This document shows, in pieces, positions 36,041 to 44,354 of a stretch of 64,000 nucleotides of DNA. Each line of letters begins with the position of its first letter. The stretch's first letter is position 1. This stretch comes from JAFKFJ01 sp963786445 (GTDB taxonomy: Bacteria > Pseudomonadota > Alphaproteobacteria > Acetobacterales > Acetobacteraceae), in the NCBI GenBank assembly GCA_963786445.1, contig CAWAZU010000018.1:33372-97371 (forward strand). Reading direction: 5' to 3'. The notes below the pieces were generated by a model. The model was not told the origin of the DNA. It made no database searches and saw only the letters and a list, made by a program, of their open reading frames with translations. The position numbers were made by a program, and so were the translations under genes.

Positions 36041-36694
36041 TCATCCGCCGGCGTGCAGCGCCCGCAGCGCGGCGCAGGCGGCGCCGTAGCCGTTGTCGAT
36101 GTTCACCACCACCAGCCCCGGCGCGCAGCTTGCCAGCAGCGCGTGCAGCGCCGCCTGGCCGCCCGCCGCGACCCCGTAGCCCACCGCGGTCGGCACGCCG
36201 ATCACCACCCCCGGCACCAGTCCCGCGATGACGCTCGGCAGCGCCGCGTCCATGCCGGCGGCGACGATCACCACACGCATCGCGCGCAGCTCCTCCACCC
36301 GCGCCAGCAGCCGCCACAGGCCGGCGACGCCGACATCGGCGACAAGAAGCGTATCCTCGCCGTGGAAGCGCAGCGTGCGGACGGCCTCCGCGGCGACCGA
36401 AAGATCGGACGTGCCGGCGGTCACCATCGCGATCCGCGCCGGCCCGGCGACCGGCGGCGTCGCGCCGAAGAACGCGGTGGCCGAGAGCGCATCGTGATCG
36501 AGCCGCAGGCGCAGCGCGGCAGGCAGCGTCGCGAAATTTTCCACCGCCAGCCGCGTCAGCAGCAGCGCCGCCCCGCGCGCCTCGGCCGCCGCCACGATCG
36601 CCGCAAGCTGGGCCGGCGACTTGCCGGCGGCGAACACGGCTTCCGGCAGGCCGATGCGCCGCTGCCGCTCCAGGTCGAGCACGAAATCGGTCAC
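36041..36694 (-). CDS. larB: LarB, nickel-pincer cofactor biosynthesis (pyridinium biscarboxylate synthase)
   Basis: Carboxylates nicotinate adenine dinucleotide and hydrolyses it, the first step to the nickel-pincer nucleotide cofactor. 217 residues, related to PurE. Visible motifs are LDLERQRRIGLPEAVFAAGKS (N-terminal, family-specific), VTAGTSDLSVAAEA, VVIVAAGMDAALPSVIAGLV, VIGVPTAVGYG and VVNIDNGYGA. The start is a GTG that overlaps the larE stop as GTGA. The order on the minus strand is larC, larE, larB, all overlapping, so they form a single operon. Confidence 0.93.
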   Translation of the reverse strand: MTDFVLDLERQRRIGLPEAVFAAGKSPAQLAAIVAAAEARGAALLLTRLAVENFATLPAALRLRLDHDALSATAFFGATPPVAGPARIAMVTAGTSDLSVAAEAVRTLRFHGEDTLLVADVGVAGLWRLLARVEELRAMRVVIVAAGMDAALPSVIAGLVPGVVIGVPTAVGYGVAAGGQAALHALLASCAPGLVVVNIDNGYGAACAALRALHAGG

Positions 36695-37479
36695 GGCGCG
36701 GCGTCGCGCAGGAACGCGCTGCCGGCGCGGTAGGGCGCGAAGCTGACCGGCCGCCCGGTCAGCGCCCGCAGCGCCCCGAGCAAGGACGCGCGCAGCGGCG
36801 CCGCGCGGGCGAGCGCGTCCGGGTCGAGCTCGATCACCAGCCCGGCGGCGCGCAGCCGGCAGCGGACGGTGCGCGGCGCCAGCGCCTCGGCGATCAGCAG
36901 CTCGACACGATGCACCAGCGCCAGCAGCTCCGGCTCGACGCGGATGCCGGTCTCGACGCGGCTCGCGAGGCACGGCGCGGCGGGCAGTGTCGCGACGGCG
37001 CCGAGGCCGAGGCCGGCGGCGAGGCGACGCACCGTCGCCTTGTCGATGCCGGCCTCGACGAAGGGATGCCGCACGCCGTGCTGCGCCGCCGCCTGCAGGC
37101 CTGGGCGCCAGTCGGCGAGGTCGTCGGTGTTGGTGCCCGAGAGGATGGTGCCGCTGCTGCGCGCCGCGATCGCGCCGTACAGGTCGGTCTTGCAGAAGAA
37201 GCAGCGATTGGCCGGGTTGGCGCGATAGCGCGGGTCGGCGAACTCGCCGGCGTCGAACACGTCGAGGAACCAGCCGCGCGACGCGGCGAGCGCCCGCGTG
37301 CGGGACGTCGCCTCCGGCGGCACCGCTGGGGAGACGGCGTGGCGCATCCGGGCACGCGCGCCGAGCAGATCATGCGCGGCGGCGGCGAGCGTCAAACTGT
37401 CCACGCCGCCGCTCACCGCGACCTCGGCGGCGTCGAACTGGCGCAGCACGGCGCGCAGACCGGCGAGCGCGTCACTCAT
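36691..37479 (-). CDS. larE: LarE, ATP-dependent sacrificial sulfur transferase
   Basis: Activates the biscarboxylate intermediate by AMPylation and inserts sulfur to make the pincer thiocarboxylates. 262 residues of the PP-loop superfamily. The ATP loop is VSGGVDSLTLA (residues 22-32). The family-specific ANRCFFCKTDLY near 97 contains the cysteines. This copy has CFFC, so a cluster-dependent form cannot be excluded. The RHPFVEAGIDKATVRRLA and AAPCLASRVE segments also match. It overlaps larC at its start and larB at its stop. Confidence 0.93.
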   Translation of the reverse strand: MSDALAGLRAVLRQFDAAEVAVSGGVDSLTLAAAAHDLLGARARMRHAVSPAVPPEATSRTRALAASRGWFLDVFDAGEFADPRYRANPANRCFFCKTDLYGAIAARSSGTILSGTNTDDLADWRPGLQAAAQHGVRHPFVEAGIDKATVRRLAAGLGLGAVATLPAAPCLASRVETGIRVEPELLALVHRVELLIAEALAPRTVRCRLRAAGLVIELDPDALARAAPLRASLLGALRALTGRPVSFAPYRAGSAFLRDAAP

Positions 37480-38656
37480 CGGCCAGCCGCTCCGCCGTGC
37501 GCCGCAGCCGCGCGCGGGCGGCGTGGCCGGGAACGGCGCGAACGTCGTCGCTCTCGGCCTTGCCGCTGACGCCGCCGGGCCGCGCGACCCGCTTCACCCG
37601 CACCGTCCGCCCGTCCACCGACATTTCGGCGATCCGGCGCTCCAGGACGCGGCCGGCGACCAGGGCGGTGCGCAGGCCGATCGTGCTGGTCTCCTCGAAA
37701 CACGCCGCCACCGCGGCCTCCAGCGCCTCGGGGGCGGCGAGCACCTGGATGTGCGCGGTCATGCGCCCCTTCTTGCCGAAGGCCGGCATCTGCAGCGCAT
37801 CGAGCACGCCCGGCACGGCGCGGATGCGGTCGAGGCCGGCGGCGAGGTCCTCCGCGGTCTGGTCATCCACCTCGAAGCCGATGACGGTGAGTTCGCGCTG
37901 CCCCGGCGCGATGCGCGCCTCCGGCTGGCGCTCGAAGACCAGCACGCGCAGCACGTTCGGCAGGCCGGGCAGGCGGCGCGTGCCGAAGCCGATGCCGGTG
38001 CCGCGCAGGCGGCGCGCGGCTTGCGGCGCCGGTTCGTGGGCGCGCAGGTGGCGCAGGATGGCCGCGCCCGTGGGCGTCACGCGCTCGCCGCCGATGCCGT
38101 CGTCGATGGTGGCGAAGCCGTCCAGCAGCAGCGCGGTCGCCGGCGCCGGCACCGGCAGAACCCCGTGGGCGCTCGCCACCCGGCCGGAGCCGAGCGGCAG
38201 CGGCGCGCAGCTCCAGCTCGCCTCGCCGTCTTCATCCGCCTGCGCCGCGATCAGCACCGCGGCGGCGACGATGTCGGCGATCGAATCGGCGGCGCCGACC
38301 TCGTGGAACGTCACCGCCTCCGTCTCGATGCCGTGGACGCGCGCCTCGGCGGCGGCGAGTTCGGCGAAAATGCCGAGCGCGTGGCGCTGCACCGCCGCGT
38401 CCAGGGGCGCGGCGAGCAGGCGGGCGCGGATGTCGCGCCAGGCGGTGTGGGCGTGGCCCGCCGCCGCGGCCTCGACCGCGAAGCGCGCGCCGGCGAGCGC
38501 GTGGTCGTGGTGGCGCACCAGCCGGCAGGGCACGCGGGCGACCGCCTCGGCGGCGCGCAGGCAGGCGGCCTCGTGCTCGGGCGCGGCGTCGAGCAGCGCG
38601 GCAGCGAACATGTCGCCGGCGATGCCGCCGAGCGGGTCGAGGTGCAGATGTCGCAT
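37472..38656 (-). CDS. larC: LarC, nickel insertion protein for the pincer cofactor
   Basis: CTP-dependent nickel insertion enzyme (cyclometallase) that completes the pincer nucleotide. 394 residues in one frame; in some lactobacilli it is split by a programmed shift, here it is continuous. The N-terminus LHLDPLGGIAGDMFAAALLDA is diagnostic, followed by HEVGAADSIADIVAAAVL, and the C-terminal region with FEETSTIGLR. It is the first gene of the larCEB operon. The racemase LarA that uses the cofactor is not in the window. Confidence 0.94.
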   Translation of the reverse strand: MRHLHLDPLGGIAGDMFAAALLDAAPEHEAACLRAAEAVARVPCRLVRHHDHALAGARFAVEAAAAGHAHTAWRDIRARLLAAPLDAAVQRHALGIFAELAAAEARVHGIETEAVTFHEVGAADSIADIVAAAVLIAAQADEDGEASWSCAPLPLGSGRVASAHGVLPVPAPATALLLDGFATIDDGIGGERVTPTGAAILRHLRAHEPAPQAARRLRGTGIGFGTRRLPGLPNVLRVLVFERQPEARIAPGQRELTVIGFEVDDQTAEDLAAGLDRIRAVPGVLDALQMPAFGKKGRMTAHIQVLAAPEALEAAVAACFEETSTIGLRTALVAGRVLERRIAEMSVDGRTVRVKRVARPGGVSGKAESDDVRAVPGHAARARLRRTAERLADE

Positions 38657-38845
38657 GGGGAATGCAGGCGCCTCTGCCGTGACGGGTTGCCTCCCGCCCG
38701 CGGCGGCGTAGCACGCCGCCGCGGCGCGCGCATCCGCGCCGCCCGGGCGGCCGTATCTCCGGTGGTGCGGGTTTCCGCCGCAGGCGAGGGAGTGTATGAG
38801 GTGGCAACCGCTTTTGCGGCGGGACAGCGGGGTTGGCGGGGCGGC

Positions 38846-39406
38846 GTGGCCGAGGCGCAGACCGCGGACGAACTCACGGAGCTGCTGCGGCGCATCGCCG
38901 CCGGCGATCGGGCGGCGTTCCGCCGCCTGTACGACCAGCAGGCGCCGCGGCTCTATGCGGTCGCGCTGCGCGTCACCCGTCAGGCGCCGCTCGCCTCCGA
39001 TGCCGTGCATGACGCCTTCCTGCAGGTCTGGCGCAATGCCGGACGGTTCGAGCCGGCGCGCGGCGCGGCGGAGGCGTGGCTGCTCAGCCTGGTGCGCTAC
39101 CGCGCGCTCGACATCGTGCGCAAGCGCGGGCGCGAGGTGTCGGCGGACGGCCTCGACCTGCCGGAGCCGGCCGACGACGGGCCCGACCCGCTGCAACGCC
39201 TCGCCACGAGCCGCGACGCCGCGGCGCTGCATGGCTGCCTGCTTCAGCTGGAGGCCGACCGCCGCCGGTTGGTGGTGCTCGCCTTCGTCGATGGCCTGTC
39301 GTACAGCGAGGTGGCGGCGCGCGTCGGCCTGCCGCTCGGCACGGTAAAGAGCTGGATCCGCCGCAGCCTGCAATCGCTGCGCCTCTGCCTGGACGGCGCG
39401 CCATGA
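38846..39406 (+). CDS. ECF RNA polymerase sigma factor
   Basis: Extracytoplasmic-function sigma factor of 186 residues. Region 2 carries AAFRRLYDQQAPRLYAVALR and SDAVHDAFLQVWRN. Region 4 has the helix-turn-helix GLSYSEVAARVGLPLGTVKSW. It lacks other sigma regions, as expected. The GTG at 38846 is the most likely start; two earlier GTGs in frame would add up to about 30 residues of poor complexity. Its stop overlaps the anti-sigma gene (ATGA), so the pair is co-translated. Confidence 0.9.
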   Translation: MAEAQTADELTELLRRIAAGDRAAFRRLYDQQAPRLYAVALRVTRQAPLASDAVHDAFLQVWRNAGRFEPARGAAEAWLLSLVRYRALDIVRKRGREVSADGLDLPEPADDGPDPLQRLATSRDAAALHGCLLQLEADRRRLVVLAFVDGLSYSEVAARVGLPLGTVKSWIRRSLQSLRLCLDGAP

Positions 39407-40161
39407 GCGGCGGGTCGCACGACATCCCCGAGGAGGTGCAGGTGCTGGCCGGCGAGTATGTGCTGGGCGCGCTGGACGAAGCCGAGATGCGCGCGGTGCG
39501 CCGCCGCGCCGCGGGCGACCCGGAACTGGCCGCGGCGATCGCGGCGTGGGAGCGGCGGCTGGCGCCGCTGGCCGATGCGCTGGCGCCGACGCCGCCGCCG
39601 GCGCCGCTGTGGGCGCGCATCGAGGCCGGGATCGCGAAGCTGCCGGAGGCGCTGTCCGAGCGTCCGGCGCTGCACGCGCCGGCGGAACCGCTGGTGCCGG
39701 GGGCGCGGCCCATTCGTCCGCTGCGCGCGCCGCGGCGCCGGGTCTGGCCGTGGCAGGTGGCGACCGCGGCGTCGCTTGCGCTGGCCGCCGGCTTCGCGGC
39801 CGTGGCGCTGCTGCCGCACCCGGTCCCGCCGGTCGAGGTCGCGGCTCTGACGCCGCCGAACGCCGCGGCGCCGGGATTTTTGGCAACCACGCGGCCGGAC
39901 GGGTCGGTGGCGGTCGCCGCCATCGCGCCCGCAGCGGTGCCGGAGGGGCGCGACATGGAACTCTGGGTGCTGCCCAAGGGTGCCAAGACGCCGGCGCCGC
40001 TCGGCGTGCTGCCGGCTGCGGGGCGCCAGGTGGTGCTGCCGGCGCCGCCCGCGCCCGGCACGCAACTGATGGTCAGCCTGGAGCCGAAGGGCGGCTCGCC
40101 GACCGGCCAGCCGACCGGCCCGCTGCTCTACGCCGGCACGTTCGGCCCGTCCTCGCCCTGA
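39403..40161 (+). CDS. Anti-sigma factor, RskA family
   Basis: Membrane anti-sigma factor of 252 residues that would sequester the preceding ECF sigma. The cytosolic N-terminus (about 110 residues) starts with a zinc-less anti-sigma-like helix region (VLAGEYVLGALDEAEMRAV). One membrane helix (VATAASLALAAGFAAVALL) lies near 120-140. The periplasmic RskA domain ends with PPAPGTQLMVSLEPKGGSPTG, the family's usual C-terminal motif. The signal sensed is unknown. Confidence 0.9.
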   Translation: MSGGSHDIPEEVQVLAGEYVLGALDEAEMRAVRRRAAGDPELAAAIAAWERRLAPLADALAPTPPPAPLWARIEAGIAKLPEALSERPALHAPAEPLVPGARPIRPLRAPRRRVWPWQVATAASLALAAGFAAVALLPHPVPPVEVAALTPPNAAAPGFLATTRPDGSVAVAAIAPAAVPEGRDMELWVLPKGAKTPAPLGVLPAAGRQVVLPAPPAPGTQLMVSLEPKGGSPTGQPTGPLLYAGTFGPSSP

Positions 40162-40182
40162 GCCGGGAACGGGCCGCGCGCG

Positions 40183-41418
40183 TCAGGTGAACGACGAGCG
40201 GTCGAGGTGGGTGATGCCGAGGAATGTCACCTTCGTGTTGTCCTCCAGCGTGATGGTGACGCTGCCGCCGCTGCTCTGCTGACTCTTCAGCGCCTGCGCG
40301 ATGTCGTTGCCGCCGTGGCCGCCGTGTCCGTGCTTGCCGCCGTCGCTGTCGTCGGCGCCGAGGCTGATCTTGTCCATGCCCTGCACGAAGTCGGTGACGA
40401 CGAAGTTGCCGTGGCTCTGGTCGGTGAACTGGTAGATGTTGCCGGCCGCGCCGCCGGTCATGGTGCCGCCGCCGCTGCCGCCGACGAAAGTGTTGCGGCC
40501 GAAGCCGCCCATCATCGAGTTGGCCCCGGTGCCGCCGACGAACGTGTCGCTGCCGGTGCCGGCGCCGATCAGGGTCTCGTTGCCGCGGCCGGCGATCAGC
40601 TTGTCGTTGGCGCTGCCCTCGGCGATCAGCGTGTCGCCGCTGCCGCCGCCGAACAGCGTGGTCGCGGCGAGGCCGCCGATCAGCAGGTTGTTGCCGGCGC
40701 TGCCGCCGTGGAACGCGCCGCCGCCGCTGCCGCCGTCGATGGTGTCGGAGCCGGCGCCGCCGAACACGGTGGAACTGCCGCCGTCATTGACGAACAGCAG
40801 CGTGCCGGCGCCGCCCTGCACGACGGCGTTGCCGCTTTCCACATCGACGGTATCGTTGCCGCTGCCGGCGATGATGCTGTCATGGCCGGTGACGACGACC
40901 AGGTCGTTGCCGCTGCCCAGCACGATGCTGTTGTTCCCCGGCCCGGCATAGACCGAGTCGTCGCCGGAGAGTGCGAGGATGCGGTTGTTGCCGCCGTCGG
41001 TGAGGAACAGATGGTCGCCCCCGCCGGTCACGTCGGTGACCAGCGTGCTGCCGCCGCCGCTCGCCACCACGGTGCCGACGCCGCTGTTGGCGTAATAGAT
41101 GAGCGGTCCGTCGCTCACCACGTCCTGCGAGGCGGCGGCGCCGCCGAGCAGCAGCAGCGGCCCCTTCGCCACGTCCACGACGTCCGGCGTGTCGGCCGGC
41201 GGCGCGGCGAAGCCCGGTCCGGTCGCGATGAGATAGCCCGGGCCGGTGGGCGCGCCGAGCGGACCGATCCCGTCATATGCGTAGGGCGTCAGGTTTCCAT
41301 CGGCCACCTGATTCGTAATCATGCTAAGTATCTGTGCCGCAACCGAGGCGTTCTGTGACGTTCCGATAAGAACGTCTACGTGAGAACCACCGACTCCGAT
41401 AACTGTGATGTGCGGCAT
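40183..41418 (-). CDS. RTX-type repeat protein, probable type I secretion substrate
   Basis: A 411-residue secreted-type protein without an N-terminal signal peptide. After a unique head (to about residue 95), Gly/Asp-rich nonapeptide-like repeats run for roughly 200 residues, for example LSGDDSVYAGPGNNS, GGAGSDTIDGGSGGG, and GAGTGSDTFVGGTG, of the calcium-binding RTX kind. The C-terminus (VTITLEDNTKVTFLGITHL) resembles the uncleaved type I secretion signal of such proteins. The start at 41418 is preferred over an ATG seven codons earlier because GAGGGA sits at the right distance. A Gly/His-rich loop (HGHGGHGG) lies near the end. The job is unknown: adhesin or surface matrix is plausible. Confidence 0.85.
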   Translation of the reverse strand: MPHITVIGVGGSHVDVLIGTSQNASVAAQILSMITNQVADGNLTPYAYDGIGPLGAPTGPGYLIATGPGFAAPPADTPDVVDVAKGPLLLLGGAAASQDVVSDGPLIYYANSGVGTVVASGGGSTLVTDVTGGGDHLFLTDGGNNRILALSGDDSVYAGPGNNSIVLGSGNDLVVVTGHDSIIAGSGNDTVDVESGNAVVQGGAGTLLFVNDGGSSTVFGGAGSDTIDGGSGGGAFHGGSAGNNLLIGGLAATTLFGGGSGDTLIAEGSANDKLIAGRGNETLIGAGTGSDTFVGGTGANSMMGGFGRNTFVGGSGGGTMTGGAAGNIYQFTDQSHGNFVVTDFVQGMDKISLGADDSDGGKHGHGGHGGNDIAQALKSQQSSGGSVTITLEDNTKVTFLGITHLDRSSFT

Positions 41419-41839
41419 TTTGTAAACTCCCTCAAGCATTTTGATTTTCGGAATTTAGACCGTAACGAATAATACCCCATCTGTGCAATACCGTGATTCC
41501 ATCGAAACGTATTTTTCACGTACACTTTTTCGTGCGCGACAATTTTGTTTGTTTTGCCCTGCCTCGCCGCAAATCTGCGACGAGTTGCGCGAAAAGCGAC
41601 GCGCCGGGCCACGCCGGCGCCACGGTGTGGCACATTTGCTTCCCGGCCGCGACAAAGTGACCGGGCATCGGGAACCGGACACGGGGACGGCAGTTATTCG
41701 CGTGCAGGTCGGGCTGTCGGACTGAGCCGGCCCGATCTGGCAGCCTTCCGGTTTCCCCCCTGGCGCCCTTCGGGGTGCCCAACTCGGCGGCGATCTGCCC
41801 CCGGCCCGGCGTTCTTGCGCCGGGCCGTCGCTTTGTCCG
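41419..41839. other. AT-richer intergenic stretch upstream of the RTX gene
   Basis: The 421 bases between the S8 protease stop and the RTX start hold no supported gene. The part nearest the RTX gene (41440-41560) is clearly AT-richer than its surroundings and is the likely promoter region of the RTX gene; the half next to the protease holds the hairpin at 41803-41826. Confidence 0.5.
41803..41826 (-). terminator. Terminator-like hairpin after the S8 protease gene
   Basis: A perfect 9-bp stem GGCCCGGCG / CGCCGGGCC with a six-base loop, 14 bases past the protease stop on the minus strand. It is not followed by a T-run, so termination may be Rho-assisted. It would separate the protease transcript from the RTX gene. 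Confidence 0.5.
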
Positions 41840-43360
41840 CTAGACGGCGCCGTGGGCGAAGCCGAGTGCCATCTGCACCGCCGAACTCGCATCCAGCAGC
41901 CCCGCGCCGGTCGCCATCGATCCGCCATAGGCCGGGGTCGCGGTCTGTTCGAGGATCTGGCTCACCTGCGCCGGCGACAGCGCCGGGTCGGCCTGCATCA
42001 CCAGCGCGGCGACGCCGGCGGCGTTCGCGGCGGCGGCCGAGGTGCCGTAGAACGGCGCCAGCACGCTGGTCATGCTGCCGTCGGGGGCGAGGAAATCGAC
42101 TTTTTGCGTCGATTGCGGCGCCGCCAGCGGCGTGCCGTTCGGGCCGAGCAGGAAGGTGCCGCTGCCGACCGAGGAAAAGCTCTCGGGCGTGTCGCTGCCG
42201 CCGAAGGCGGGCGAGGCCGACCATGCCATCGCGCCGACGGTGTTGGCGCCGGGCACCATCTCGTGCCCGATCACGCTGCCCGATCCCTGGCCGGCGGCCG
42301 TGCTGTCGATGCTGCCGTTGCCGTAGGCGATGATCTTGAACAGGCCGGGCGGCGTGGTGCCGCCATTGGCGTAGAGCACCAGGCGGAAGCCGGTCTGCTG
42401 CGTCGTGTTGGTCCAGGTCAGCACCTGGTCGGGCTCGCCACCGGCCTGGTCGGTGGTGGCGGTGGCGACGACGTTGCCGTTGGCGTCGAACAGGGCGAGG
42501 CCGAGGCTGTCGGCGCTGCCGGCGTAGGGCTGGTCCCATTGCAGGTCGAAGATCGCCTGGCCGCCCGCCGGGATGGTCACGTCGAGCCAGGGCTGCGGCG
42601 CCGCGACGCTGCCGAAATTCTGCACCGAGGCGCCCGGCGGCAGGCCGGGCAGCGCCAGGTGCAGCGGCACGAAATCCTGCTGGATGTAGTCGTTGCCCTC
42701 GTTGCCGGCGGCGGTGAAATAGCTTACGCCGGCCGCGATGGCGTTCTGCACGGCGGCATCGACCGCGCCGCCCTCCTGGAAGAACGGCTCGTCGAGATAG
42801 GCCACGTCATCGACGATCACCTGGCAGCCGTCGGCGACCAGGGCGTTGATGCCGGCGGCGAAGTCGGCCTCGCCGTTGGTCGCGGTGTGGAACACGATCT
42901 GCGCGTCCGGCGCGATCTGGTGGACCAGTTCGGCCATCGCGCGGCCCTCGTCATGGCTGCCGGCGGGGCCTTCCTCCAGCACCTGCACGTTGGCCGGCAG
43001 GTCGCCGTCGGCCACGTCGGCGGCGGCGCCGCCGAGCACGTCGAAACTGTCCGACAGGATGCCCACCTTGATGCCGGCTCCGGTAACGCCGAACTGGCTG
43101 CGGGCGAGGTCGCCGTTGACCGCCTGGTCGGAATTGTCATCGACCGGGGGCGCGCTCGCCGCGGCGGTGACGGCGATGCTGGCCGGCAGGTAGGTGCCGA
43201 GGATGAAGTTCGGCGCCAGCAACTGGACCAGCGACGGCACCAGCGACACCGTGTCGGACGCCAGCGCGCTGGCGAGATCGTCGGTGTAATCGACAGTAAA
43301 AGCCTGCGCGTTGCCAGCAACCGGCGTGTTGCCGGTGGCGGCCTGCGTGGATTGGGGCAA
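41840..43360 (-). CDS. S8 family (subtilisin-like) serine protease
   Basis: Protease of 506 residues. The catalytic Asp is in VGILSDSFDVLGG (near 100), the His in GSHDEGRAMAELVHQIAPDA (near 135), the oxyanion Asn in AAGNEGND (near 215) and the Ser in YGTSAAAANAAGVAAL (near 450). About 100 residues precede the domain and a beta-rich insert separates the Asn and Ser blocks. There is no classical signal peptide; with the neighbouring RTX protein, which also lacks one, type I or other non-Sec export is plausible, though no such export genes are in the window. Bacterial homologues are often linked to surface-protein processing. Confidence 0.88.
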   Translation of the reverse strand: MPQSTQAATGNTPVAGNAQAFTVDYTDDLASALASDTVSLVPSLVQLLAPNFILGTYLPASIAVTAAASAPPVDDNSDQAVNGDLARSQFGVTGAGIKVGILSDSFDVLGGAAADVADGDLPANVQVLEEGPAGSHDEGRAMAELVHQIAPDAQIVFHTATNGEADFAAGINALVADGCQVIVDDVAYLDEPFFQEGGAVDAAVQNAIAAGVSYFTAAGNEGNDYIQQDFVPLHLALPGLPPGASVQNFGSVAAPQPWLDVTIPAGGQAIFDLQWDQPYAGSADSLGLALFDANGNVVATATTDQAGGEPDQVLTWTNTTQQTGFRLVLYANGGTTPPGLFKIIAYGNGSIDSTAAGQGSGSVIGHEMVPGANTVGAMAWSASPAFGGSDTPESFSSVGSGTFLLGPNGTPLAAPQSTQKVDFLAPDGSMTSVLAPFYGTSAAAANAAGVAALVMQADPALSPAQVSQILEQTATPAYGGSMATGAGLLDASSAVQMALGFAHGAV

Positions 43361-43520
43361 TGTTGTGGTCCGTCGCGAGGACCGTGCCGTACCATCTGGG
43401 CTGTTTTGCCACCGGGCACCAAATCCGCGCTGGCGTCGTTATCGCCCCAAAGTGTTGGCGAAGTATTGCGAGCGCGCGTTTAAATATATTGCGCGCTCCG
43501 TTAATGTATTGCCGCGCGGC

Positions 43521-44267
43521 TCAGCCGCCGCGGGAGGCCGCCAGTTCTATCAGCCGGCCCCAGCGTCCGATCGAGAACAAGTGTGCGTAGATTGCCGTCA
43601 CCCAGCCCATGCGGCGCCAGTCGAGATAGGTCGCGTCGTCAACTTCGGCGAGGCGCTCGGCCTTGGCGATCTTGAAGCCGCGGATGCGCGCGCTGCCGCC
43701 GGCGGTGAAATTCACCGTCGCCTCCTCCTCCTCGAGGATGCCGGCGGCATCCAGCGTGCGGGCGAAGTTGCCGGCCGCGACCATCGACTCGCGCAGCGCC
43801 TTGGCGAACGCGCTCGCCTCGTTGAGCGCGGCCGACGGCCGCCCGTCCTCGAACAGCTTGACCCCGGCATCGGCGCGCAGCTGCGGTGCGTCCGGCTCGA
43901 CGCCGGTCACTTGCGTGCGGTTGGCGGCATCCTCGACGCTGATGAACGGAAACGCGCGCACATAGGCCGGCACGTAGGCGTCGTGCAGCCACTTGCTGTC
44001 GGGACGCACAAACAGGTTCTGGCCTTCGCGCAGGCCCAGCAGCGCCACCGCCGCCGGGGCCGGGCCGCTGGTGAACAGCACCGGGAAATGCTGTGCCGCC
44101 GCCTCGATCTCGGTCAGGCCGAGCGGCACCGACTGCGCGGCGGCGGCGAAGCCTTGGCCGACGCTGCGGTCGAGCCGCAGATGGCCGTGCGTCGGCGCGG
44201 TCACCGCGACCACGCGCTTGAAGAACAGCGGCAGCACCGCGGCGGCCGGGGCTTGGCTCTGGGACAT
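43521..44267 (-). CDS. SapC family protein
   Basis: A 248-residue protein of the SapC family, first described with S-layer export in Campylobacter, although the molecular role is not known. Family blocks are FPVLFTSGPAPAAVALLGLREGQNLFV (near 80), YVRAFPFISVED (near 115) and KLFEDGRPSAALNEASAF. It has no signal peptide, so it is probably cytosolic. The start at 44267 fits the family; an in-frame ATG 18 codons earlier looks like a chance extension. It lies upstream of the S8 protease on the same strand with a 160-base gap. Confidence 0.88.
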   Translation of the reverse strand: MSQSQAPAAAVLPLFFKRVVAVTAPTHGHLRLDRSVGQGFAAAAQSVPLGLTEIEAAAQHFPVLFTSGPAPAAVALLGLREGQNLFVRPDSKWLHDAYVPAYVRAFPFISVEDAANRTQVTGVEPDAPQLRADAGVKLFEDGRPSAALNEASAFAKALRESMVAAGNFARTLDAAGILEEEEATVNFTAGGSARIRGFKIAKAERLAEVDDATYLDWRRMGWVTAIYAHLFSIGRWGRLIELAASRGG

Positions 44268-44354
44268 TCTCGGGCACCTTCGGGCGGGACGGGCGGTGGG
44301 CGGGGCGCCATGTTGCCGCACTCCTCGCGAAAAGGCGAGGCGGGCCGCCGCCGC

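Noticed and set aside
40430..41100. Tandem DNA repeat or CRISPR-like array in the RTX gene
   Set aside because: The apparent periodicity comes from Gly/Asp-rich protein repeats with variable DNA sequence; there are no constant repeats with unique spacers. No CRISPR array was seen anywhere in the window.
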